From Druceiella hillmani (taxonomy: Eukaryota > Arthropoda > Insecta > Lepidoptera > Hepialidae): a DNA stretch of 64,000 bases. Made by a program: the position numbers and the translations under genes. Each line of letters begins with the position of its first letter. Position 1 is the first letter of the stretch. Positions 14,401 through 26,400 of the stretch are shown here, one piece after another. The DNA is taken from contig JAYKKI010000006.1 of assembly GCA_039881145.1 (NCBI GenBank), positions 17,212,501-17,276,500 on the forward strand, written 5' to 3'. The notes under the pieces are model-generated. The model saw only the letters and a list, made by a program, of their open reading frames with translations. It did not search any database and had not been told where the DNA came from.

Positions 14401-17400
14401 TAATCCAATATTAGAAAAATTTTACACAAGAATCTTGAATGAATGCAAAGGAAATTTTAAAAATAAGACCGTTTGTATGTCACTCGATGGCTGGGGCAAT
14501 GTTCACAATGAACCTTTAATTTGATACAGTATCATATCATTCAAAGGAAATGAAATGACAATTGTCTGGTGTTGGTCATAAATCCAAAAACTTGAAAAAT
14601 GTGGCTTCAAATTCAATAAAACGCACTGAAGAAACTTTTGGAGTAAAAGTAAAAAATTCTCTGACAGATAATGCTGCAAATGCATAAAAAATGGGAACAG
14701 AACTGTCACAAGAAAACATGTAAACATAATGCACTACAGGTGTTCTGCCCAAATGCTCATCTCACTAGCTGAAGACTTCGAAGTATCTGCTGTTACAACA
14801 AAAATTAACAAAGTTGTCAAATATTTCCGCAACAAATATGTACGAGGTGTGGCAGAAAAGTAATGAGACTAGCAACGCAGCAAGCGATCTGGCAATGCTG
14901 CGCTGTTGCCATATCGCTTGCACGTGTATCAGTACCCTCCTTTAGCTCAGTGCGAAAAACTCCTTCCGTTAACTATGTGATTTTTGTGACTACTATTAGT
15001 AAAGTTGTGTTTTGGTTGTGCATCCCGCAAAATGGAACAGCGGAATTTGGAGCAACGTTGTGCCATTAAATTTTGTGTTAAGCGAGAATCGGCAAGTGTG
15101 ATGTTTGAAAAGTTAAAACAGGCTTATGGGGAACATTCTTTATCCCACGCTGAAGTTTTTCACTGCCAAAAATCATTTTTGAAAGGCAGAGAACACTTGA
15201 AGACGAACACCATTCAGGGAGGCCTTCAACTTCGAAAACCAATGAAAATATTGTATGTGTAAACACTCTTGTGAGATCAGACTGTCGTTTAACATTAAGA
15301 ATGTTGAGTGAACAATTAAATTTGAACAGTTTTACCGTTCATCAAATTCTGACTGAACATTTGCACATGTGAGAGGTCTGTGCCAAAATGGTGCTGAAAA
15401 ACCTCACAATTGAGCAGAAGGACAATCGAAAAAACAAGCATCTTGATCTTCTTGACAGAATTGCTAATGAGCAAGATTTCTGTAGTTTTGTGATCACAGG
15501 TTATGAATCATGAATTTTTAAATACGATTCTGACGCCAAGCGGCAAAGTGAGGAGTGGCACACTGCAAGTTCTACTCGATCAAAGAAAGCGATAATGAGC
15601 AAATCGAAATTCAAATCAATGCTGATTTGTTTTTTGACAGAAGGGGAATCGTCCACAAAGAATTTGTTCCTCCAGAACAAACTGTCAACCAAGTTTTTTA
15701 TAAAGATGTCCCTGAAAGGCTCAGAAAAAGGGTTATTTGCGTGAGACCAGACATTACAGATAAATAGATGCTCCATCATGACAACGCCCCATGTCACACT
15801 GCCCTCTCCATCAGAGAATTTTTGACCTCAAAAGGCATTCCAGTGGTTCCCCAGCCCACCTATTCACCTGACCTCAGTCCCTGTGATTTTTTCCTTTTTC
15901 CTAAATTGAAAAACGTCCTCAAAGGACGTCATTTCGGGACTTTAGAAAACATCCAAGAATGTAACAGACATGTTGAAGACTGCTACCAAAAGTGGGAACA
16001 ACGTCTCCATCGGTGTGTAGCTGCCCAATGGAACTACTTTCTAAGGTCTTATTACTTTTCTGCCACAAAATCAGTCTCATTACTTTTCTGCCACAAGATT
16101 AGTCTCATTACTTTTCTGCCACAAAATCAGTCTCATTACTTTTTTGCCACAAAATCAGTCTCATTACTTTTCTGCCACAAAATTAGTCTCATTACTGTTC
16201 TGCCATATGTTGTTGCGGTAATATTACCATTGGCTCCTAACAACAAGTAAGGGTAAAAAATTTGTCATTTCATAAGAGGTAAGTATAATATCATGAACAA
16301 TTCTACATGCTTCTATTTAGATGTTAAAATAGGGAATCAGGATAACAAGGAATATATTGACAAGGACATAATTAAAATAGCAAATGACAGTCAAATTACT
16401 ATGAATGCTGTTGATCTATTAAAAATATTTACTCCTGTTGCTTTTGAACCGGATAGAATAATACCATCATTGCTGCAATAGAGCAAAAGAACAACTTGCA
16501 AGTGTAAAAAGAGTATTTCTGAAATGCAGAAAATTGGCTTTGTATCATTTATATTACTTAGCTAATATGCTGGAATACAGGTTCTTAGATAAAAATTTAA
16601 CAAATGCTCAGGAAGGGAAGCCTTTGCATAGGTGAATGGAGTTAATTCAAGTTTCGTGCCATTCATGGCATTGATAACAAAATCAGAACCTTTCCCAAAG
16701 TACATGCTTGGAATACATTTCAGAGACACCTCTCCTATTTGTAGTGGAACAATGTGTCCTTGGAAAATGAACAATGGCCTCAAAAAAATATTTTGCGGGC
16801 AGCTAATGATAGCAGTTGCGACTGGAACAATGTTTTTCATCATTCAGGTTAGTGCAGTAAAATGTTATGAATCGGTTGGGAAATGACAAAGTAGCAAAAT
16901 TGACATTCATTTTGAAATATTTTAATCAGCAAACTGAGAATACGAAATCAGATTTAAGTTTTATTTTGAATTCAGAATTTTCAGACAATCCTCAAACAGT
17001 TGAGTAGGAAGTTAAGAAAGAAGAGGATTACGTACTTACAGCCTGATTTTGAACTTTTTATAAATCCGTAACTGAAAGAGTAAAATTCTATAATTACAGA
17101 AGGATGTTTCTTGACTTAAACAATACAAATAAGATGTTGATCGAAAAGCGATTTAGATTACATTACATTGTAACAATACATAAAATTATATACCAATGTA
17201 GGTAGGTTGTAATGTAACACCTTTTGAAAATAGCAGGCAGTATTGTCTGTCTGTATTAAATAGGTGCATTGTGATAATTCCTGTGATTTATTTTAGATTC
17301 AGATAGTTCACGCAAGTTACGAAGTACATTGAGCAAGAAATAGTCCTTTCAAATATAGAACGGAGTTAAATATTTTATGACATAACTTAAGGGAACCCCC

Positions 17401-20400
17401 GGAAATTGCGGTGCAGTGCAGGTAAGTCCTGTCAAGGAAATTCAGGAGTCCTTCTTTAAAAAGAAAAGTTTTATTCATTGCTCGACTGTCAGTCATCTCA
17501 TTGAATTGACTCATTCAACCTACTCTAATCCAGTTAAAGATTTTGTGATGTTGATGTATTGTGATTGTGAAATTATTGGCTGTCGCTAATTTATAAATAA
17601 ATTATAAACCAATGGATTACATGTTCGACTCTTCATTTGTATCATAAATGACACATATCTAACTCCTTCTGTTTATCTACTAACTAACTTGTTTGCTTTA
17701 TACAGTTATTATATAGATACCAACCAAACAAATTGTTAAATTTATAGCTCGAAAAACCTTACAGAAGTTACATTTGTTTGAGGGTAGTGTTCAATTAAAA
17801 TGAAATAGGGAACACTTTTTTATATTTCTGTATTAAGTAAGTTTTGAGAATGTTGTAAATGTTGCAATCGATTTCGAAAAAAAAACTATTGTTTTATTAA
17901 TAAAATTGTTGAATTAAAATGAATTTCATAATTAATATCTGTTTTCCTTCAATATTATCAATTTAATATTTTTAAAGCTTTCAATCAATGTCAAGTCATC
18001 AACAAAGAAATATGTATACAAGGAGTTTTTATACAAACGCACACAATCTTCAATTTGCGAACATTTCTTAAGAGAAGATGCAAACATTGCAAAGAAGTAT
18101 TAAAATCTCCTGATGGTTCAACTGGAGCTTTAGAGATATCTGTTTACACATAGCCAGACTATGATTTAACAAAATCTCCTACAACTATAACCAAGATAGT
18201 TCTAAACAGAGTGATTCAAACAAAAACAAATTAATTAGACAATTTAAAAAAATGAAATTCCAAATTTATTATTTACTATTTTAATTTTACAATTGAACCT
18301 CCATTCAAAAACAAAGTAAAAAGTAAGTACAAAAGTTTGAGATTATTGAGGATAAAATGTTCAATGACAGCTGATGTTAGAACAGCATTCGAGTGCGTTG
18401 AGCTCAATCTCTATGACATAATTTCTTTCACTGCACAGATGGAGCCAGTGTTATGGTTAAAATGGGTAAGAATATAGACAGTCACCATCAACTGCATTAT
18501 GCCCATAAAATATAACTTGTGGTGATTGATGTACAAGATCTAGAAAATTTCAGAAGCAATTGATTTTTTTATCCAAAACCTAGATTTCCAGAGTCAGATT
18601 TTTCATATAGATAGATAAAAGATATTACTAAAACTTAAATCTTTTCTAAATGACCCTTAAAAAATTTCATATTAGAAAAATACACTTTAAAAGAATGTGG
18701 TAAAAACCTGGATCTGGAACTTGCTTTATCTCTTAGAAAGAGAATAAAAGAAAGACAAACAATTTCATTTGGCGTTTTACAATATTTGTATAACAATGAA
18801 GAATTTTTCTCGACCATAGCTACGGAAACATTCGAAAAACTGTTGTCAGATGAAAACAGAACACTTATTGCACAATTATCAGAAAGGCTGAAATTTAAGC
18901 AAATACTAGAGAGCCAACGATGATGTGAACACCAAATAAACGCTGTAACCACTAGTAGTGATGATGGGGAAGAGGAGTTAACCATCGCACAAAAGTTGGA
19001 AAATAAATACACAATGCTATGACGGGAATCAAAGATTCCTGTAGAGAAAACATGGATGCAGAATTTATTAGTCGAGTACCTTTATGATAAGTGCTGCTGG
19101 GGGCGGACACAAAGTCTACCTAACAACTGTGTACAATTATTTATTGTTTATACCGCCTACAGGTGCTGAAGTGGCGCAAACTTTTTCTGTATTTTAATAT
19201 ACACTCATATATGTGATTATCACCTTGTGATGCCAGAGAGCTACTTGCAGAACCCCAACGCCATTCACAATTGAATTTTTTAATTTATTTAAATTTTATT
19301 GAATTTTATTTTTATAGCAATTGTATTTTAATGCGCACTCATATATACTATTACCACCTTGTGATGCCAGAGAGCTACTTGCAGAACCCTTGAAATATTC
19401 ACAGCTGCATTTTCAAATTTATTCAAATTTTCTTGTATTGTATTTTTATAGTAATTGTATTTTAATACACACTTGTATATGCAATTACCACCTAGTGATG
19501 CCAGAAAGCTACTTGCAGAACGCTGATAATATTCCAAACTTAATTTTTCAATTTATTCAAATTTTATTGAATTGTATTTTAAAAGTAATTATATTTTATT
19601 ATACACTCATTTATGCAATTACCATCTTGTGATTCCAGAGAGCTACTTGCAGAACTCCGATGCTATTCATAACTGAATTTTTAAATTTTTTTTTCTGATA
19701 AAACATTGAACGCTTTATCATTTATGCAAACACATTTTCAGGAGCAAAAAAGTAGCAGTAATTTCTAATATTTCATTTCTTTTTTTTTATTAAGATTTAT
19801 TTTTGTTGACTTCATAAAAATTACTTGTTTGTTCACTAGAAATACAAGTTTACATCAATATTAATATCTGACTTTTATTAATTTGTTTCTTTTTTTTAAT
19901 AATACCAAGTCGATTACGTAATTACGTAATATAAACCCATAAATACGTTACTAGTTACATAATTGACAAATTCGTAATTTTGGAAGACCTAATGAGGATG
20001 AAATTCCATTCATTAATTTTATTAATTATTATGTAGTTTATTTTTGTTTGAAAGTTTTGTTTTATAAGTTTTTAAATGTGTATAATTCAACTAAACTACT
20101 TGCTTCTACTGTAAAAGTTGATAGATATTACCAGTTAAATAACAATCAATTGGTACTTATCTGATTATTATAACAAGGCGTATTTATATTTATAATTTCG
20201 GATCCTGGTTTCAATAAATGAAATGAGTCAAATGAGGACCCGACTGAATATTGAATTATTTACACAAAGTATACAAATATTGATATAATACAAGTTACTA
20301 TACAAGTCACTCATAAAATATAATCATAAATATAATACAAGTCACTCATAAAATCATTAAAAAAAATACCAGGTCGCTTACTATAACAGAAGTAACAGAA

Positions 20401-23400
20401 CAATTGTTACAATCACTCAGTCATTTACATTCAACTTTATATGTAAATATATATATATACACTGCAGGCCAAAAGTTTGAGACCACACTAAGTTGGAAAA
20501 TTAGATAAAATTGAAACAAATGAGTGTATGAAGAAAGAGGTTTAATTGGGTATTTGACTAATATTTCTTTATTTCATTAATCATAATTTCAAGGTACAAT
20601 CTGATGAAAAGTGAAAAATGTCTTTAATAATCTTAAAAATTGACCGAGTTATAAAAGTTTATATTTAACCTTTAGAGAAGGACGGCAATACTGTGTTGTG
20701 AGGTCATTTTTAATATTGCACACCCAACTCTATCCATATCTTCAAATTTAGAAGCCTACAACTGGCTTATTTTTCAATCACTTTTTGAATTTTTTTCAAG
20801 ACTGGTTTTTAATTAACTTATATTTCACAATATTGTACAAAAAATGTCAAAATTTAGAATGAGTCAACGAAATAAGAAGGTCATAAAAAATTACAATGAC
20901 AATCTACTCACTTGATTGTCGCTCGGAGTTCTTTGATGTATTGAAACAAAACACGTTTATTGCACTTTTACTCCAGAAATACACAAAAGACAGTTTGCAC
21001 ATTTCTCGGTAATAATAGAATATGCAGATGTGTAGATTTGTATTTTATTACCTACAATTTTAGTGTATTTAGAAACAATGTAAGTATTTTACAAGTGGTC
21101 TCAAAATTTTGGCCGGCAGTGTATATATAAAACAATATAAGAGTATATATAAAGCAATATAATAGTGTATATTAAGCATTATATAAAGCAATATGGCAAG
21201 TGCTGAATATAAGACCTGAACACACTTAATTGATGGAAATTGAATAGTTTTTCTATTTATTTGATATCATATTTCAATAACAATACGCCATAGACAAATC
21301 TAAGTCCGCATGAAAATAATAAGTATTTAGGTACATAGATGTTGAAGTAATGCAATAATTGTGAGAGTGAAATTAAATTATACTTAGTAAATACGTCATA
21401 CTGACATGATGATTGTGTGAAGTGGGCAGTGGCCTCCTCCAGAAAGGCTGCGGAGCGGGGCGAGGAGCTGTTGGAGGTGGCACAAATGTCGTCGGTTTCT
21501 TTTTCTTTCGCCCAGCACCACTGCTGTATGCATACACATATATAAAAGCAGGTTAGACACATTAGAACATAACTTTTTAATTATAGATTGTTAATGATAT
21601 CATATAATGTGGTAATTCTAACAACGATTTTAATAATTAAAATTAACTAGTTGAATACTTTAATTAGATGGTATGTTATTGATTCACCAATATTGAAAAG
21701 CCACACCAGTGCATAAAAATGAAATGAAAAATTTTATGGAAACTCGGTTTTTAAATAAATGACTAATTGGTGTAAATTATATATGGACAGCCACAAAGGG
21801 GAATGGTCACTTTATATAGATTTGGCTACAAGGCGAATATAGAATAAATGGTTTATGATAGTAATATTATCATAAGAATATTGAGTACTAAATATTTAAC
21901 CGTTAGAGTGCCGACGTACACCATCACACTCGTGTGTATACTAACTAAATTTGCCCCGAGCGCGATGGCACTCACGAAATCAATTGCTGTTTAGCGCATG
22001 GTAGAGGAGGTCGCTTGCACGCATCGCTAATTTTTTATCTTTTCACGTGTTACATAAAGTTCAAAAATATTATTAGTAATTACAATATAAAAAGGATCCA
22101 GGAAAAGAACATTTTTAACCCATAATGTCGGAATACGAAAATAATTAGAGTGAAAATGATCGTTTTTCAAGTTGTGAAGAAAGTGATAGTGACATTGTGG
22201 TGCGCTCACAATTTGTGGCGTAATGCAAATTTCGAGTGATGGTAATAATAGTGACGATAACAATTATTTTGCTGATACGGAGGACGTACACCGGACTGCG
22301 AAAATACGATGTGACCTTGATATCAGTTTTTGTTATAATTTTTGTTCAAAATATATATTTTCATAATTTTCTTTGTATTTTATTATCTTTGTACAAGTTT
22401 TATTAAGAAAACACCGAAAAATTATTAAAATTGGATACTTTTTGGAAGAGATACAGTTATTTTCCAGACAAGGGTAAATGACATCAAAAACAAAAGATTT
22501 CTTTGGCATTTTTAAGTATATATGAGTAAAAAATCATGGCACTAAAACGTTTAATCATTCAACAATCGGCTAAAAATAATTTATGAGAAAAGGCATATTT
22601 CAGTGTTGTTTTTTAAAATAATTCATTGTAATCATTTTTACATTCTTATACACAATTTAATACTATAAGCAGCATGAAACATTTTACAATTGACATGATA
22701 GTCTATTGTTAAAATTATAAAAAACCTGAAATTAAGTTCACATCGTATTTTCACAGTCCAGTACATCCTCCGTACCAGCAAAATAATTGTTATCGTCACT
22801 ATTATCACTATCACTCAAAATTTGCATTACGCCAAATTGTGAGCGCACCACAATGTCACTCCCTCTATCACTTTCTTCACAACTTGAAAAACAAACATTT
22901 TCACTCGAATTATTTTCGTATTCCGACATTATGGGTTAAAAATTTCCTTTTCCTGGATCCTTTTTATATTGTAATTACTAATAATATTATAATTTAGACT
23001 TTATGTAACACGTAGAAAGATAAAAAAAATTAGCGATGCATACAAGGAACCTCCCCTACCGCTTGCTAAACAGCAACTGATTTTGCGAGCGTAATCGCAC
23101 TCGTAGTAAATTTGGTTAGTATGCGCACGAGCACGATGGCACTCTAATGGTTAATAATATAGAAATGATTGTTAAATGATTAAATAATTAGTGTTCTATA
23201 TTTTTCTTTGCACAAATATATAGTAACATTAAGAGGATGGATGTAAATGAAGTGAAAAATCTATTAAGACCCTTTTATTTTATTTTAATTTCTACACCAG
23301 ATGAATTATTTGGCAAAACTTTTTAGGAAATATATTACTTTTGCATATCATATTTGTTTTTGTCTGCGGTGAAGCCAAATTCATTGATACCAATTTAGAT

Positions 23401-26400
23401 AAATGTATTTTATTTTAAATAAGTGGCAAAAAATTATCAAAAATAAATTTTGGTTTAAGTATTGTTCCGTTTAATTTTCTAAGTCATTTTATGCAGATTA
23501 AGAAATGTTTTTGTCATTATCTTTTAAAATTAATAAGTGCAATTTTTAATATTGCCTCTTTGTTTCCCATAACCTTGATTAACTTGACAATTTTGAATGA
23601 AATTCAAAAATTATTTTAAAAAGGAAATAAAATTTCCTAGGATATGGCACTGTAAGTTGTTCTGCAGTGTTTAATATGTTCTATACCAAGTTTCCCATAT
23701 TCATGCTGAGTCTTGTAAATGTCCTTGTGTGGTAACGGGGTATTGCATCATAACTCAGAGTTGTTTACTCTCGGTTTAACGATAGTTCATTAAAGCGTTG
23801 ATAAATAACCTGTTAGTGACGGGGTTACTGAACCTGCAGTTGAAGACGCCGGGTATGGCCGCATTATGAATGTTGGCCTGCACCAATACGTGGCCACTGT
23901 TTTGTGTCGATGTACTGTTCTGCTGATCTGGAGAATAATAGATCACTTGTGTTATAGAATTGTTAATACGCAATAGGATACGACATGAGGGTAAAGAAAT
24001 TACTTTTAGTTCAAAAATTATCTCCAATACTTATTTTCATATATTGAATATATTTGGCGTTAATTTTGTAGAAATTCATTATTCACAATTAAATGAAACT
24101 ATGATGGGATATTAGCAAAGATCTTTAGAATCTTTGCTAATATCCCATCTGAAGATGTTGTAATACAACGAAACCTAGGTCGTGGTAAAGAAATTTAAAA
24201 AAGTAGAAATAATACTACATCACGTAGTTTCATTTAATTGTGACTTATTTTCATATTTCTTATGAAAATGTATATCATTTTGTATTAAAAAAAATAACCA
24301 TCCTAATTACAAAGGATTGAATTATTGAAAAATATAATAACATTAATGTGGGTTACATTTAAAAATATCTACTTTATTATTACGTTTTAAAACTCTACAA
24401 GAGGAAAAATAAAAAGCAATTGTGGTAAGACGAAGGGATGGTGAAATCGTAAACAAATGGAACAAAATGGGTGGTGCTGTAATGAGGGTAATCTAATGTT
24501 TGCTATTATCAGTGGAATTTCAACTTGTATAAGAGAGAAGAGTGTGAAAATGAGCTACATTCACACCCGTAATCAGTTTTAAAGCTCTGTCGAATGATAT
24601 ATTTATTGTTTTGATATTAAAGAAAAAGTAGTTGTTTCCTTGGATCTTTTTTGGTCTAAATTGAAACACCTCAAAAAGCCAAGTATGGCTATAAGGGTTA
24701 TTGTTGAATTGGTTGTCAAATAAGTAGCAGAGACCAAAAAAGGTAATTATAATTACTAATAGTATTTCTGTATCGCAGTGCGTTCTCGAGCTACTCTATT
24801 TCAACATTAACGATTACGTGTTCTGCAGTAAACGCACACCAGGCGCCAAGAGGCACCGTCATAGTGATACGATGCGATGCGGCAAACCTCTTATTCGATC
24901 TTTTAATATTGAACAATATGAGTATTATGAGTAATTCAGTGTTTATCTTAAGTTTTTTTTTTCTAGAGGTTTTGTTTATGATAACAAAAAGTTAAAATGT
25001 AAGTATGATTAGATGTTTTTTGAAATTTTGCATAAGAAAAAAGTTATGATCATAAAGTCAGTTGTCCGTTTGAGATCCGTAATCATCATTTTTGAGATTA
25101 GTAATAATAATTTTATGAATTAAACAAAAATATACGTTCCATTATAAACCTTAAAATGTTTTTGGTTTAATAGAAAAAAATTTTGATTTTTTATTGATAA
25201 TGTTGAATTACTGAATGATATTTTACAATATGAGAATAAAAAAAAGAGCACTTGTTTTTAATTGCCACATACACAGTAATTAATTAATATTGACAGTTTG
25301 TCTTCTAAGCTTTAATCACTGTTTAACTCGTACGTGTAGATTAATACATATTTTGGTGTTTCAGTTATTTGAATTCAATTAAACAAAAAATTATAAAAAT
25401 AAAATCTAATGGCTATTGTATGAAATGCCAATCAAAAGTTCAAAATCACATAAAAATAACACATTTTTTACCTATGTTAATTGACTTTTTACACTGATCT
25501 TTGAAAATTAGATGGTTTTATAAAGCGGTTGCCTTACTAATAAACGTTGTATAACAATTATACATGAGGTATACAACTAAAATAAAAAAAAAGTTTATTA
25601 ATAAATGGTGTATAAAGCGAGCACTATATAACAATCCGTACATACCAAAAATATCTATACTAAATGTCTATACTAAAATGGTATACGACATATTATTATT
25701 TACCAACTCCTGGTCATAAAAACAAAATAATGTTATCAAAGGAATTTCTTTGAATTTAAATTTCAAAGCGTAACTTTTGTTTCAATAAGTTATTGGGCAG
25801 TAAACTTAAAGAGTATCGTAAAGAGTCCTTGAAAAAAATTTGCATCAATTATTTGACGTTTCATTAGGAAACACGCTACTATAAACAGCAAAAGTTAACT
25901 TCTAATAACAATCAAACATTTTTTGTCTTCATTTTATTTCATGCATTTTGGTAAAACCAAGAAATATTTCTAAAAAAACAAGAGGGATAATTATAGGCCT
26001 TCATAAATTTGGTAAAAGTAATTGTGTGATTTCAAGATTACAGAAGATACCGAGACAACCGTTGACTATGCTGTCAAGAAATTTGAAAAGTGACTCAGGG
26101 CATAATTTCCAACAAATGTCACCCAGACAGACCAAGAGCGAAAAGTTCTAGTGAAGATTTGAGCATATTTGTGAAGAGCAAACATAATAGAAGTTTAACT
26201 GCACCTGAAATAGTAGCAGAATTCAATATTGGCTGCGATAAACCTGTCAGTGTTTCCATAGTCAAAAGAAGACTTCTCGACGCAGGTCTTCAGAGATGCA
26301 TAGCAGTTTCAAACTGCTTCTTAAAGCTATGAATAAAAAAAAAAGGCATAATTGGGCCAGAGAACACAAGAGTTGGATACCTGACAACTGGGGAAGGTTC

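Larger units (their letters stand above)
14838..16205 (+). mobile_element. Mariner element with reiterated 3' terminus
   Basis: The left end starts tacgaggtgtggcagaaaag and continues taatgagact. The right end carries the reverse complement (agtctcattacttttctgcc) six times in tandem. The transposase between them is broken. It sits between the hAT reading blocks ending at 14835 and restarting near 16290, so it inserted into the hAT element. Confidence 0.85.
13370..17007 (+). mobile_element. hAT transposon, decayed, interrupted by two insertions
   Basis: hAT-type protein similarity appears in three separated blocks in the right order: a BED-finger-like start (13370-13555), a central block (14170-14835) and a C-terminal block (16290-17007). 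The gaps are filled by the ggttccgtac repeat (13561-14080) and a mariner (14838-16205). The outer termini were not defined. It lies in XKR intron 10. Confidence 0.75.

Noticed and set aside
16051..16204. CRISPR-like array
   Set aside because: Direct 28-bp repeats lie head to tail without spacers, inside a eukaryotic mariner.
15768..16250. Plus-strand 160-codon open frame as an intact transposase
   Set aside because: Only the C-terminal third of a mariner transposase, upstream parts have stops, and the last ~55 codons are read from the 28-bp terminal repeats.
21257..21562. Minus-strand 101-codon frame over exon 10 (QQWCWAKEKETDD)
   Set aside because: Longest open frame here, but it does not fit the phases of exons 9 and 11; the KKKKPTTFVPPP frame does.
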